Source: Acidobacteria bacterium AB60
GTDB taxonomy: Bacteria > Acidobacteriota > Terriglobia > Terriglobales > Acidobacteriaceae
Reading direction: 5' to 3'
Length of the DNA stretch: 64,000 bases
Assembly: GCA_008682415.1 (NCBI GenBank)
Contig: VANK01000004.1
Coordinates: forward strand, 372,001-436,000
Below the pieces are notes generated by a model. It ran no database searches, was not told the DNA's origin, and was given only the letters and a program-made list of their open reading frames with translations. Position numbers and translations under genes: made by a program. Shown piece after piece: positions 1 to 8,908 of the stretch (the stretch's first letter is position 1; each line of letters begins with the position of its first letter).

Positions 1-291
1 CGCATTCATGCAGAGATTCTGCCGGCACTGTTGGCCGACACAATCAAGGCGCGGGTGCAGCAGCCCGATGGCACTTACCTGCGCGCCAGTAAAATGCACA
101 AGGATGCCCCGCCATTCTCCAGCCAGGACTTCCTGATGCAACTGGCGGAAGGCAAGTCAGGCCTGGACGCAATCCCGAAGTATGCGGTCAAGCAGGTGGA
201 TGCGTCGCCGGGCAGCAATCACCGCCGGCCGGCGTTGAAGAAGAAGACCAGGACTGCGCGCAGGGCGGCCGCAGAGCCGGCGGCGGTGTAG
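1..291 (+). CDS. ppk1: Polyphosphate kinase 1, C-terminal fragment (5' end outside the window)
   Basis: The reading frame is open from base 1 and ends with TAG at 289-291, so only about 96 C-terminal codons are visible. The segment L-A-D-T-I-K-A-R-V followed by Q-P-D-G-T-Y-L-R resembles the conserved end of Ppk1, the membrane-associated enzyme that polymerises ATP gamma-phosphate into polyphosphate. The last 25 or so residues are a Lys/Arg-rich, Ala-rich tail, common as a lineage-specific extension. The catalytic phospho-histidines and the ATP site lie upstream and cannot be checked. The internal TTG at 31 is not a real start. The assignment rests on this short motif alone, so it is moderately confident. 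Confidence 0.68.
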   Translation, partial: RIHAEILPALLADTIKARVQQPDGTYLRASKMHKDAPPFSSQDFLMQLAEGKSGLDAIPKYAVKQVDASPGSNHRRPALKKKTRTARRAAAEPAAV

Positions 292-295
292 TCTG

Positions 296-754
296 GTGGA
301 CTCCTACGTGGTTCAAGCGGCAAAGCTCGAAAGAATACCGCTCGCGGCCGTTCGGCGTCAGGCAAAGGCGTCGGAGCTTTCGCGGGTTGTGCCGGAGTGC
401 TGCGGGCTGGTGTGGAACGCGTTGCGCGCGCAGCAGGTGAAGGCGGGGCGCCAGGTCGCGGTGTACTGGGACAGTACGATCCGGCTTGAAGTTGGAGTCG
501 AGCTGCTCGGGCCGTTCGAGCCGGCGGGCGAGGTGGTGCTCTCCGCCACTCCCACTGGTCCGGCAGCGTTCGTCACGCATTACGGTCCCTACGGCGCACT
601 GGGCGCGGCGCACCAGGCCATCCGGCGGTGGTGCGAAGCGCAGGGCCGCGCCCCGGCGGGCCCGAATTGGGAGATCTACGGCCACTGGCAGAACGCGTGG
701 AATGCGGATCCATCGTTGATCCGGACCGATGTCTTCTATCAGCTCTCCGAATAA
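296..754 (+). CDS. GyrI-like small-molecule-binding domain protein
   Basis: This 152-residue protein starts at GTG 296, four bases after the preceding stop. Its C-terminal half has the pattern of the GyrI/SbmC/AraC-effector-binding fold: Y-G-P-Y-G-A-L, a helix with R-R-W-C, then N-W-E-I-Y-G-H-W near residues 125-132. In the family this domain binds small hydrophobic or cationic ligands, either as the effector domain of a regulator or as a stand-alone protein. No DNA-binding domain is present here, so it is a stand-alone binder, presumably cytoplasmic. The tight junction with the preceding kinase gene suggests co-transcription. The ligand is unknown. Confidence 0.72.
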   Translation: MDSYVVQAAKLERIPLAAVRRQAKASELSRVVPECCGLVWNALRAQQVKAGRQVAVYWDSTIRLEVGVELLGPFEPAGEVVLSATPTGPAAFVTHYGPYGALGAAHQAIRRWCEAQGRAPAGPNWEIYGHWQNAWNADPSLIRTDVFYQLSE

Positions 755-809
755 GTGCCGAGACCAGGCTCATGGCGAACGAAGCGTGCCTGGCACCTAC
801 AATCGAGCT

Positions 810-1703
810 ATGGATGGGTCCCCTGCAACCCGGGCCGCCTTCTTCGGCCGCACCACGCTGGACGTCCTGTACGTGCTGGATGCGCTTCCTGCCGAGGACA
901 CCAAGGTCTTCGCGCGGGATTTTCGCGGCGCGCCGGGGGGTCCGGCGTGCAACGCCGCCATCACGCACACGCTGCTGGACGGCGACGCGACCCTCTTCAC
1001 GGCTTTGGGCAAAGGACTCTGGGCGGAAGCTGTCCGGAGCGAACTGGCGCGGTTCGAGATCGAGATCGTCGATCTGGCCGCGGGCACGGCTTACGAGACT
1101 CCGCTGACCGCCGTGATGACCGGCAGCGCTCGGGGAACGCGGACCATCGTGAACCCACCGGTGATGCAAATGGCCTTGCCCGCGCTTCCAGCGGGGTGGC
1201 GAAGCGAGTGGGGAGCGGCGCCCGCAATCGTCCTCACGGACGGGTTCCACCTGCGCGAATCGATGCCCCTGCTGCGGTGGTTCTCGCACGAGGGAATCCC
1301 GATCTGTCTGGACAGCGGCAGCTGGAAGCCAGGCACGGAGGAGTTGGCGCCGCTGGTCACGGCGGCCATCTGCAGCGAACGGTTCGCTTTGCCCGGAGCT
1401 GTATCCGATCCGGAGGCCACCCTCGGCTGGTTTGCGACGAAAGGTGTGCCGCTGGTTGCGGTAACGCGAGGCCCCCGCTCGATTCTGGCGCTCGAAAGGG
1501 GCCGGCGGTTCGAGATCGCCATCCCAAGCATCGATGCGCGAGACACTTCGGGGGCCGGGGACGTTCTCCACGGCGCCTTCTGCTACTTCTACGCGCAGTC
1601 GCGCGACTTCGAGGCGGCTCTCCGGGCCGCCTCCGAAATCGCCACGCGCTCGTGCCAGTTTGTGGGAGTCGACTGCTGGGTTCCTGCCCCGACTCGTCTA
1701 TAA
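810..1703 (+). CDS. PfkB-family carbohydrate/nucleoside kinase
   Basis: The protein is 297 residues, the usual size of ribokinase-family ATP-dependent kinases. An early Gly-rich segment (G-A-P-G-G-P-A-C-N-A-A) is the substrate-side PfkB signature. The C-terminal signature D-T-S-G-A-G-D-V-L-H-G-A-F carries the catalytic Asp of GAGD and the anion hole. ATG 810 was chosen because the encoded protein then begins just before the first beta-strand; an upstream in-frame ATG at 729 would overlap the GyrI-like gene. The substrate cannot be told from sequence. It is distinct from the second PfkB kinase at 16868. Confidence 0.82.
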   Translation: MDGSPATRAAFFGRTTLDVLYVLDALPAEDTKVFARDFRGAPGGPACNAAITHTLLDGDATLFTALGKGLWAEAVRSELARFEIEIVDLAAGTAYETPLTAVMTGSARGTRTIVNPPVMQMALPALPAGWRSEWGAAPAIVLTDGFHLRESMPLLRWFSHEGIPICLDSGSWKPGTEELAPLVTAAICSERFALPGAVSDPEATLGWFATKGVPLVAVTRGPRSILALERGRRFEIAIPSIDARDTSGAGDVLHGAFCYFYAQSRDFEAALRAASEIATRSCQFVGVDCWVPAPTRL

Positions 1704-1781
1704 AAACGGCGGCGATGGATCGATTCGTCCTGACGCTCATCGATTGTGATGAGCAACAGATCCCCAGGAGGACGAATCCGC

Positions 1782-2546
1782 ATGGCGGAGAAAGAGGCAG
1801 TTCCCATCCGGTACATTGGCGGCCCCACAGCACTCATCGAATTTTGCGGGCTGCGATTCCTGACCGATCCGACGTTTGACCGGGGCGGGACCGACCACAC
1901 CACGGGCCCCGTCACCCTGAAGAAGCTGGCCGATCCTGCGCTACGCCTGGACGAGTTGGGCCGCATCGACTACGTCTTGCTGAGCCATGAGCAGCACTCC
2001 GACAATCTGGACGGCGCCGGCCGGGCAATGCTGTCGCACGCCGGCAAGGTGCTCACGACTAAGGAAGGCGCGGAGCGGCTGGGCGGAAATGCAGTGGGCC
2101 TGGTGCCGTGGCAGACGATCTCGATTCCAGCCCCGGATGGCGAGACGTTGCTGGTGACCGCAACCCCCGCGCGTCATGGTCCTTATGGATGCGAGGCGCG
2201 AAGCGGCCCGGTAATCGGCTTTGCGCTGCGGCGCGCCGGCGACCCGCGCGCCGAGACTCTCTACTTCTCCGGGGACACAGTGTGGTACGAGGGAGTCGCG
2301 GAGGTGGCGCGGTGGTTTCGCGTGACCACAGCGGTGCTCAATATGGGTGCCGCGCGTGTGGAGGCTGCGGGGCCGGCGCCGCTCACCATGAGCGCGGAGG
2401 ACGGCATCCAGCTGGCGCGCGCCATGCCGGAGGCAACGATCGTGCCGCTGCACTTCGAAGGGTGGGCGCACTTCAGCGAGTCGAGGAACGTGATTGCCGA
2501 TGCCTTCCGCGCAGCCGGACTGGAGGACCGGCTGCGCTGGCTGTGA
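1782..2546 (+). CDS. Metallo-beta-lactamase-fold hydrolase (UlaG-like)
   Basis: This 254-residue protein starts at ATG 1782, decided by an AGGAGG Shine-Dalgarno at 1766-1771. The fold is recognised from Y-I-G-G-P-T-A-L-I-E at the N-terminus, the metal-binding loop L-S-H-E-Q-H-S-D-N (a variant of HxHxDH), the T-P-A-R-H-G-P strand, F-S-G-D-T-V-W-Y with the bridging Asp, and a late P-L-H-F-E-G-W histidine. UlaG-like members are cytoplasmic lactonases or phosphodiesterases with one or two metals. In the first motif the second aspartate-histidine pair reads D-N, seen in related hydrolases that act on unknown substrates. The substrate is not predicted. Confidence 0.8.
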   Translation: MAEKEAVPIRYIGGPTALIEFCGLRFLTDPTFDRGGTDHTTGPVTLKKLADPALRLDELGRIDYVLLSHEQHSDNLDGAGRAMLSHAGKVLTTKEGAERLGGNAVGLVPWQTISIPAPDGETLLVTATPARHGPYGCEARSGPVIGFALRRAGDPRAETLYFSGDTVWYEGVAEVARWFRVTTAVLNMGAARVEAAGPAPLTMSAEDGIQLARAMPEATIVPLHFEGWAHFSESRNVIADAFRAAGLEDRLRWL

Positions 2547-2568
2547 CCTTGGGCAGAGAGGCGGATCT

Positions 2569-4617
2569 TTAGTGGTGGTGGCCGCCCCCGCCGGAGTGGC
2601 CGCCACCGGAGTGACCGCCGCCCCCATGGCCTCCCCCAAAGCCGCCGGAATGGCCGCCACTAAAACCACCCGAGTGGCCGCCGCCGAAACCGCCGCTATG
2701 ACCGCCTCCGAAGCCGCTGGAGTGACCGCCACCCCCAAAGAAGCCGCCGGAGTGGCCGCCGCCATGGGACTGCGCGTGTCCACCGCCTCCGAAGAATCCA
2801 CCGGAGGAGTGGCCACCGCCAAAGCTCGGCGGGTGGCTGCTGCCGCCGAAGGAGTGAGACCCGCCGCCGAACGACCCGGAGTAGGGGCTGCCGCCGTGTC
2901 CGAATCCGCTCATCCCGCCGTTGTAGGCCTGCGACGGCCCGCGGCTGTAGCCGCCGCCGTAGCTGGGAGATGACCGGTAGCCCTGCGACGGCGAACTGTA
3001 GCGCGGCATGCCATAGCCGCCGCCCTGACGGCCAATATATCCCGGCCCGCCTGAGGTTCGGCCTGCGCCGGCGTAGCTATTCCCCCCAAAGCCACGGGAG
3101 CCGCCGTAGGTGCTCCCCCCACCAAGCTGCTGCGGGTGCGACATGGGGCTCTGCATATGGTTGTAGGCCTGCTGGCCGGGGTAGGCGCGGGATACGGTTC
3201 CGCCCGCGCGATTAAACGGCTGCTGCGGACCGTATCCGCCACCGGGGCGCGCGCTGGGGAAACCACCGCCCGCACGATTGAACCCATTTTGTCCGCCATA
3301 GCCGCCTCCCGGTCGAGCCGAGGGGTAGCCCCCGCCGCGGTTCATGCCGCCCTGGCCAAATCGGTTCATACCGGAACCGGGGCGCACCGCCGGATAGCCG
3401 CCGCCATGTACGGCGATTCCCTGGTTGTGGTACCCGCCAAAGCGGGCATACTGGCGGCCGCCCTCGGCGCGCCAGCCGCCATGTCCGTACCAGCCGGCAT
3501 AGCGGGGGCCACCGTGGGCGAAGCCCCAATCGTGGATGCCCCAGCCGCCGTGCGGCCAGTAGCACCCGCCGTGGAAGAGGATGCCTCCGCCGATCCAGTC
3601 CAGACCCCAGGAGAGCAGGCCGAAGGGCACCCGGATGAAGGCGTCCACCGCCAGGCCCAGGCCGAACTCCACGGTAGCGCCCACCGCGGCGGCCACCGGC
3701 GAAAAGTAGGGGTACGGCGCGATGGGAGGTCCATAGACCGCCCACGGATTGTAGGTGGGAACGTAAACCACTTCAGGATTTGCAGGTTGTACTGCGATGT
3801 ACCCCGGATTGTCGACCACCTGCTCCTGTGGCGTGCTTCGCAGGGTGCCGGCCTGTTCGGCCCGCTGACGCAGGACCTGCACGGTCTGCAGCACATCCTG
3901 CGGCTGGTTGTAGTAGGCGTTGCCCAGCGCGGTGGTCCATTGCAGATTGCCGTTCAGCATCTCCAGGACCTGCGGAAAAGCCGTCAGGGCCTTGACGCTC
4001 GGGTCCCATGCAGCCGTGGAATTGGCCCCGGCCGCGATCTGCTCGGGCGGAGCGTTGCCCATGCTGCGGCGCCACTGGTCGGCTGCCGAGATCTGTGCGG
4101 GATAAGTAGAAGCGGTAAGGATCTGGGCCAGCAACGTGTCAGGATAGAGCGCGATGGGGGCCACCATCTGCTCGAGTTGCTCCGGGCTGAGGGGCTGCTG
4201 CGTCGGAGCCTGGCCAAGCGCCTGCCCGTAGTCCGGCGGGGAATAGGGCTGCGCGTAGGGACTCTGCTGCCCGTAGGCCTGCCCGCCGTTAGGCGCGGAA
4301 GCATACGGCTGCTGGCCGTAGCCAGGCTGCTGGCCATAACCAGGCTGCTGGCCGTAGCCAGGCTGCTGGCCGTAGCCAGGCTGCTGGCCGTAGCCAGGCT
4401 GCTGGCCGTAGCCAGGCTGCTGGCCGTAGCCAGGCTGCTGGCCGTAGCCAGGCTGCTGGCCATAGCCAGGCTGGTCGTAGGGTTGCGGGGAGGTCTGGGG
4501 GGGAGGGGTGTCGTCGTCGGGAGGCCAGATGTCCTGTGCTTTCAATCGATTGCTGGAGAAAGCGAGCACGGGCAATGCGGCGGCACATGCAAGAAAAGTA
4601 CGGATTCGGGGTCTCAT
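2569..4617 (-). CDS. Secreted DUF3300 protein with PGYGQQ repeats and a Gly/His-rich tail
   Basis: This 682-residue protein has an N-terminal signal peptide ending near residue 28. A Pro/Gln/Tyr/Gly-rich segment follows, with nine perfect P-G-Y-G-Q-Q repeats at about residues 49-102. The DUF3300 domain begins at [10 protein letters not shown] near residue 145 and contains [12 protein letters not shown] and the V-V-Y-V-P-T-Y-N-P strand. The last 300 residues are low-complexity Gly/Ser/Tyr/His, ending in G-G-G-H-S-G-G units and three histidines. The function of DUF3300 is unknown. The tail could bind metal or polysaccharide, which is inference. Upstream of ATG 4617 a GAGGCGG stretch serves as a ribosome site. 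Confidence 0.8.
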   Translation of the reverse strand: MRPRIRTFLACAAALPVLAFSSNRLKAQDIWPPDDDTPPPQTSPQPYDQPGYGQQPGYGQQPGYGQQPGYGQQPGYGQQPGYGQQPGYGQQPGYGQQPGYGQQPYASAPNGGQAYGQQSPYAQPYSPPDYGQALGQAPTQQPLSPEQLEQMVAPIALYPDTLLAQILTASTYPAQISAADQWRRSMGNAPPEQIAAGANSTAAWDPSVKALTAFPQVLEMLNGNLQWTTALGNAYYNQPQDVLQTVQVLRQRAEQAGTLRSTPQEQVVDNPGYIAVQPANPEVVYVPTYNPWAVYGPPIAPYPYFSPVAAAVGATVEFGLGLAVDAFIRVPFGLLSWGLDWIGGGILFHGGCYWPHGGWGIHDWGFAHGGPRYAGWYGHGGWRAEGGRQYARFGGYHNQGIAVHGGGYPAVRPGSGMNRFGQGGMNRGGGYPSARPGGGYGGQNGFNRAGGGFPSARPGGGYGPQQPFNRAGGTVSRAYPGQQAYNHMQSPMSHPQQLGGGSTYGGSRGFGGNSYAGAGRTSGGPGYIGRQGGGYGMPRYSSPSQGYRSSPSYGGGYSRGPSQAYNGGMSGFGHGGSPYSGSFGGGSHSFGGSSHPPSFGGGHSSGGFFGGGGHAQSHGGGHSGGFFGGGGHSSGFGGGHSGGFGGGHSGGFSGGHSGGFGGGHGGGGHSGGGHSGGGGHHH
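4306..4472 (-). repeat. 18-bp coding tandem repeat, 9 copies
   Basis: Nine head-to-tail 18-bp units encode P-G-Y-G-Q-Q in the DUF3300 gene. Most units are identical at the nucleotide level; a few differ only by a silent change (GGC-TAT versus GGC-TAC type). Such identity means recent expansion by slippage or unequal exchange, so copy number is likely to vary between strains. Confidence 0.9.
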
Positions 4618-4871
4618 TCCGCCTCACAGGTGGCCGCGGACCCGTCCAGGAGCCCACGGCCTTGTTGCACCTCTAGATATGCGATCCATCCCGACCCGTC
4701 TTTTCCGGCGTTCCCGTCGATCCCGGGGTGAGGCGGAGGCAGGGATGCCGGTGCAGACCCGATTCCATTACGTTAGTTTCGTTGGACGGCGAAAAAAGAT
4801 GACGGGATGACGCCCAGGCGCAACTCTCCCGCGGTGTGCAGGGCGAGCATGCGCCGGCAACACTTTTTGGC

Positions 4872-6269
4872 TCAGTCCGCCGGGTTCACCAGGAACTGCT
4901 CCAGCTTGCCATCCGGGTAGGTATAGGTACTCAGCGACAGGCGCCGCGTCGGGTACTGGATGCGGAAGGACCGGAAGGTCATGCCGCCGCGCAGGCTCTC
5001 TCCCACCATGCGGAAGGTGAGAGGTTCCCCCAGCGGTCCCAGGCTGTCGCGAAAGTCGGCGACGGTCTGCGCATCGAAGTAGTCGTTCAGGTTGGGCGCC
5101 AACAGGCTGCGGTCAATCTGGCCCTTTTGCAGGCCCCCGTAGATCGCCAACGTCTGTTCCTCCACCGGCTTCAGCTTCTGTCCCTCCACGGCAGCGGCCA
5201 CCAGGCGCGCGATCTGCGTGGCGCCGCTGGCCATGTGGCTGGTCAGCACGGCCACTGCCACCCCATCATCCACCAGGACCTCGTTGTCGCTGACAAAGCC
5301 GGTCACCTCGCCGCTATGAGAGATGTCGCGATGACCATCGAGGTCCTCCAGGAAGACACCCAGCCCGTAGTGGGAGGAACTGCCATCCTTCAGCTTCACC
5401 TCGGTGAACATCTCCTTGTAGCTCTCGGGCTTGAGCACCGAGCGCGCCATCAGGCTCTGATCCCACAGGGCAAGATCGTGCGCGGTCATGGCCAGCTCCC
5501 CGGCCGCGAACATCCAGCCGCGACCCTCCTTGGGCGCGGGACGCAGCGGGCCCAGGGCCGCGCGGACATAGGGCGTGGCATCCGTCTGGGTGAGCTTGGC
5601 TTCGTCTGAATCCCACACGCTCTTCATCCCCAGAGGGTGAAAGACGTGTTCGCCCAGGAACTCGAAGAGCTTCTGGCCGCTAACCTTCTCCACAATCAGG
5701 CCGGCGATCACGTAGTTGGTGTTGGAGTATTGCCACCTCGTCCCCGGATCGAAATCCAGCGGCTTCTTCGCCCAGGTGTCGAGGATCTGCTGGGCGGTGG
5801 CCGGCTTCATCATCGGCGTCATCAGGTAGTCTTCGGGCCAGTAGTCCTGGTAGCCGGAGGTGTGCGAGAGGATCTGGCGGATGGTGACCTCATTGCCGCG
5901 CGTCAGTCCCGGAACGTACTTCCCCACGGGGTCATCGACCCGGAGCTTGCCCTGCTCCTGCAAAATGAGGATGGCCGCCGCGGTGAACTGCTTGGAGATG
6001 GATCCGATGGAGTAGCGCATCTCCGGAGTGGCGGCAACGTCAGGGTCGATGTGAGCACGCCCGTACGCATGGGTGTAGACGATCTTGCCGCTCTTGACCA
6101 GAGCAACCGAGGCCGAGGGAACCCCATGCTGCTCCATGACGCCGTTGGCGATCGAATCGACCCGCGCCTTCAACGCCGGATCGATGGTGTCAACTGTCTG
6201 CGCCGCCAGCAATCCTGAGGCGCCGCTGATTGCCGCCAGGGCCAGAACCCGAACGAATCTCCTGGACAT
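4872..6269 (-). CDS. Serine hydrolase, class C beta-lactamase/DD-peptidase fold
   Basis: This protein of about 465 residues has a signal peptide ending at L-L-A-A-Q. The active-site S-x-x-K is S-I-S-K at residues 90-93, the Y-x-N motif is Y-S-N in the segment W-Q-Y-S-N-T-N-Y near residue 175, and the KTG-equivalent is H-S-G near residue 315. This is the penicillin-binding/class C lactamase fold that includes esterases, D-aminopeptidases and PBP4-like proteins. The HSG version is typical of esterase-like or unassigned members rather than true AmpC. The C-terminal 100 residues form a small extra beta-domain. ATG 6269 is used; an in-frame GTG at 6278 is possible. It is likely periplasmic or secreted. 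Confidence 0.85.
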   Translation of the reverse strand: MSRRFVRVLALAAISGASGLLAAQTVDTIDPALKARVDSIANGVMEQHGVPSASVALVKSGKIVYTHAYGRAHIDPDVAATPEMRYSIGSISKQFTAAAILILQEQGKLRVDDPVGKYVPGLTRGNEVTIRQILSHTSGYQDYWPEDYLMTPMMKPATAQQILDTWAKKPLDFDPGTRWQYSNTNYVIAGLIVEKVSGQKLFEFLGEHVFHPLGMKSVWDSDEAKLTQTDATPYVRAALGPLRPAPKEGRGWMFAAGELAMTAHDLALWDQSLMARSVLKPESYKEMFTEVKLKDGSSSHYGLGVFLEDLDGHRDISHSGEVTGFVSDNEVLVDDGVAVAVLTSHMASGATQIARLVAAAVEGQKLKPVEEQTLAIYGGLQKGQIDRSLLAPNLNDYFDAQTVADFRDSLGPLGEPLTFRMVGESLRGGMTFRSFRIQYPTRRLSLSTYTYPDGKLEQFLVNPAD

Positions 6270-6340
6270 GCCCCCCACTATACCGCAGCAAACCGCCCTT
6301 AACCCCCATCGGCTAGGCTGGTTGCAGGAAGGTCGATTGC

Positions 6341-6970
6341 GTGCAAAAACTCCTTGAGGGCCATCGCCGGTTTTTGAAAGAGGTTTTCCCCACCCGCCGC
6401 AGCCAGTTCCGCCTGCTCGCCGAAAGCCAGGCGCCCGAGTACCTGTTCATCACTTGCTCTGACTCCCGCATCGTTCCCGATCTCATCCTGGGAACCGGGC
6501 CGGGCGATCTGTTCATCTCACGCAATGCGGGCAACGTCATTCCCGTCACCGCCAACGACATCGACGGCACCACGGCCACCATCGAATATGCAGTGGAGGT
6601 GCTCAAGGTGCGGTTTGCCATCGTGTGCGGCCACTCCGACTGCGGCGCGATGAAGGCCGCTCTCCATCGCCAGGGCCTCGAGAAGCTGCCCAAGGCCAGC
6701 CGCTGGCTGCAGCACGTGGAGGCAGCGTTCACCCACCGCCAGCCGCTCAACCCCGCGGACGGGGAGAATGCCGAGCTGGCCTCGCTGATCCGCGGCAACG
6801 TGGTTGCGCAACTGATGAACCTCAAGGCCCAGCCCGCCGTGGCCCGCGGCCTGGCCCACGGAGATCTCGCGGTCCGCGGCTGGTTCTACGACATCCTCAG
6901 CGGACGAATTGAAGAATACGACGAGAACGCGCGCAAATTTGTTGTGTTCGGGGAACCCATTTCGGGCTAG
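6341..6970 (+). CDS. Beta-class carbonic anhydrase
   Basis: The 209-residue protein interconverts CO2 and bicarbonate. All catalytic elements are visible: the zinc ligands C39, H98 and C101 in C-S-D-S-R and H-S-D-C-G-A-M, and the D41/R43 dyad. Length fits plant- and bacterial-type beta-CA. It has no signal peptide, so it is cytosolic, where it could supply bicarbonate for carboxylations. The start is GTG 6341, 72 bases from the divergent serine hydrolase start, so the two share a promoter region. A gamma-class homologue lies at 62318, so the genome probably has two CA families. Confidence 0.93.
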   Translation: MQKLLEGHRRFLKEVFPTRRSQFRLLAESQAPEYLFITCSDSRIVPDLILGTGPGDLFISRNAGNVIPVTANDIDGTTATIEYAVEVLKVRFAIVCGHSDCGAMKAALHRQGLEKLPKASRWLQHVEAAFTHRQPLNPADGENAELASLIRGNVVAQLMNLKAQPAVARGLAHGDLAVRGWFYDILSGRIEEYDENARKFVVFGEPISG

Positions 6971-6982
6971 ATCGGTCTCGAG

Positions 6983-7441
6983 CTAGTCTGTACCGTTCTC
7001 TCGCGCTGAGCGGATCGCGTTGTGGCGGCCGACAATCCACAACGCCTGTTCCGCCAAGACCTGCTTGACCGGGTCGGGCAGGTCGCGGCTCAATGCATCG
7101 TTGTAGGCCTCAATCACAGTGTGCTCGGCTTCTTCAGCGGCCTTCAAGATCCCGTCGTCTCCCGTCAGGCGCGCGGCCAGTCCGTTCCAGATGCGGATGA
7201 ATGCGCCTGCGGCTGTGCCGGTCTCGTGAAGATCTCGCACCCCTTCCTGGTGCAGAATGCTCTCGAGCTCGCCCCGGAACTGCGCGCGCTTCAAGCTCTC
7301 TCCCAGGAACAACCGCTTCAGCGTCTCGTCCTTCGCAGACTCTCCAAGCTTCTGAAAGCCCTCCTGCCCGTCGATCAGGTGTTCGATTACGATGCGCAGG
7401 ATTCCTTCCGTTTCGACCAGGCTCTTGGCCGCACTTCCCAT
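6983..7441 (-). CDS. PA2169-type four-helix-bundle protein (DUF2383), copy 1
   Basis: A 152-residue all-helical protein begins M-G-S-A-A-K-S-L. ATG 7441 is preceded by GGGAGA seven bases upstream; the open frame extends further but without a ribosome site. The conserved family pattern is visible: L-I-D-G-Q-E-G-F-Q-K-L-G, then R-A-Q-F-R-G-E-L-E-S-I-L-H-Q-E-G, and a late E-A-Y-N-D-A-L. The family has a ferritin-like helical bundle of unknown function, often stress-induced. It is a paralogue of the next gene, about 240 bases away on the same strand, so the two arose by tandem duplication and may form mixed oligomers. Confidence 0.82.
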   Translation of the reverse strand: MGSAAKSLVETEGILRIVIEHLIDGQEGFQKLGESAKDETLKRLFLGESLKRAQFRGELESILHQEGVRDLHETGTAAGAFIRIWNGLAARLTGDDGILKAAEEAEHTVIEAYNDALSRDLPDPVKQVLAEQALWIVGRHNAIRSARENGTD

Positions 7442-7683
7442 GGCTATCTCCCGATGCAGAGGTTCTTTCGTGGGCGGGTGTCCGGCGACTGCCAGTGCGA
7501 TTCTCCTTCGTCGCCGGCAAGGAGGAGAAATCGCGAAAATCCTCCGCCACTCGCCCGGGTGCTTCTCGTTCTGAACATCCAGCCGGCAAACTGGCCGGCT
7601 CGGCGTTCCGAAGGTGAGATTGCAGGTGCGTTCCTGCAAGTTGCTTCCGCACCTATCAGGCCCGCGGAGAGATGAGGGAACAG

Positions 7684-8148
7684 TCAGGCGGCCCGAACCG
7701 TCTGCCGCGCCTTGAGGATCACCCGATGCGAGGCGGCGATCCGCTGCACCTGCGCACCCAGAATGTCGAGAATGGGACGCGGCAGCTTGCGGCTGAGCGC
7801 ATCATGATAGGCGTCGATCGCCTTCTGCTCTTCCTTGCCGGCGATCTCCAGCAGGCTCTCCTCGCTGGCGCCCGCCTTCACCTTGATGCCCGACCACGCG
7901 TTGAACAGCTTGCCGCTGGGCGTGCCGGTGACATGGACATCGCGCACGCCTTCCTGGTGAAGAATGTTCTCCAGCTGGCCACGGAAATCCGCGCGCGCCA
8001 GGCTCTCCGAGAGCAGGAAGCGCTTCACGTGCTCGTCCCTGACGGCATCGCCGATATGCTGCAATCCCTCCTGCGCGTCGACCAGGTTCTCGATCACCTG
8101 GCGCAGCATGCCCTCCGCCTGCTCCAACATCTTCTCCGGACCCGCCAT
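7684..8148 (-). CDS. PA2169-type four-helix-bundle protein (DUF2383), copy 2
   Basis: The 154-residue protein starts at ATG 8148 with GGAGGTGA six bases upstream, so the longer open frame beyond it is not coding. It aligns end to end with the gene at 6983: L-V-D-A-Q-E-G-L-Q-H-I-G, R-A-D-F-R-G-Q-L-E-N-I-L-H-Q-E-G-V-R-D and I-D-A-Y-H-D-A-L-S-R match. Acidic and His residues in these helices could bind metal as in ferritin-like proteins, but this is inference. Its upstream region holds a CRP/FNR-like palindrome at 8260-8275. Confidence 0.82.
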   Translation of the reverse strand: MAGPEKMLEQAEGMLRQVIENLVDAQEGLQHIGDAVRDEHVKRFLLSESLARADFRGQLENILHQEGVRDVHVTGTPSGKLFNAWSGIKVKAGASEESLLEIAGKEEQKAIDAYHDALSRKLPRPILDILGAQVQRIAASHRVILKARQTVRAA

Positions 8149-8259
8149 TCCCTCACCTCCGCTGATTCCGGTTTCCGCAGGTTTGAGCACAACGAAGACA
8201 CGCGTGGTTGTCTGCAAGGCACTCGCGCACGGCATCGCCGCGGACGTCGCACATAAAAA

Positions 8260-8275
8260 TGTGAGCCAGCTCACT
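8260..8275. promoter_or_regulatory. CRP/FNR-like palindrome between divergent genes
   Basis: The site reads TGTGA-N6-TCACT, matching the CRP consensus TGTGA-N6-TCACA at nine of ten positions. Its inner core GTGAGC/GCTCAC is a perfect palindrome. It lies between the start of the minus-strand PA2169 gene (8148) and the plus-strand secreted protein (8342). It could bind a CRP-family regulator controlling either gene. No test of binding is possible here. Confidence 0.5.
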
Positions 8276-8341
8276 TTGGATGTGAGGAAGCGCACAGGCG
8301 CGCCCCATCGGAGGAAGGCATACTCCTCCTGAGACCTCAAT

Positions 8342-8899
8342 ATGACGAACCCCAAAGCACTCTTCGCCCTCGGTGCCGCGCTGATTTGCGGCGTGGCACA
8401 GGCCCAGGCTCCCACCGACGGCCACATCGCCGGGCGCGCCTACATCAACACCTACTTCCACGTGGCCTACACATGGCCCGCAGCCCTCAAGCCGAAGGTG
8501 GAACCCGCACCGTCCGGCGCAAAGGATCCCCATGCGTACGCCTTTCCGCTCTTCACCGCGAGCCTCGCCGACCAGCCCTACGGCGTGGTCGTGGTCGCGG
8601 AGAAGCTGAACGTAGCCGGCCCCCATTCCACCGGGATCCAGAACAGCGGCCAGTTCATCGACAAGATCAAGAACAGTCTGCGCCCCGGCCCGCTGATCGC
8701 CAACATCTCCAGTGCGCACAAGACGAGCGCACAGGGGCTGGTCTTCGACGAGCTGGACTACACGCAGAACGGCAAGCCGTCGTCGTTGCTGGCCACGCAG
8801 ATCGACCAGTACCTGATCGTCTTCAAGTGCAGCGCCCAGTCGGCGTCGGAGATGGCGAGCATGCAGCGGTCGGCCCTGGCGCTGCGGCGGATCAAGTAG
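8342..8899 (+). CDS. Secreted protein of unknown function
   Basis: The 185-residue protein has a clear signal peptide (M-T-N-P-K, then a hydrophobic Ala/Leu core, cleavage after A-Q-A). The mature part has no cysteine pair and no motif I recognise. It resembles the size and style of periplasmic proteins in which a beta-sandwich follows the signal. The first mature residues include Y-I-N-T-Y-F-H-V-A-Y-T-W-P, a pattern seen in many acidobacterial secreted hypotheticals. It lies 10 bases from the convergent efflux pump gene, so there is no room for a separate terminator. Function unknown. Confidence 0.7.
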   Translation: MTNPKALFALGAALICGVAQAQAPTDGHIAGRAYINTYFHVAYTWPAALKPKVEPAPSGAKDPHAYAFPLFTASLADQPYGVVVVAEKLNVAGPHSTGIQNSGQFIDKIKNSLRPGPLIANISSAHKTSAQGLVFDELDYTQNGKPSSLLATQIDQYLIVFKCSAQSASEMASMQRSALALRRIK

Positions 8900-8908
8900 A
8901 GCCCGCAT

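Noticed and set aside
2494..4731. Plus-strand open frames opposite the DUF3300 gene
   Set aside because: They are complements of Gly/Pro-rich repeats; codon use and motif content fit the minus-strand gene.
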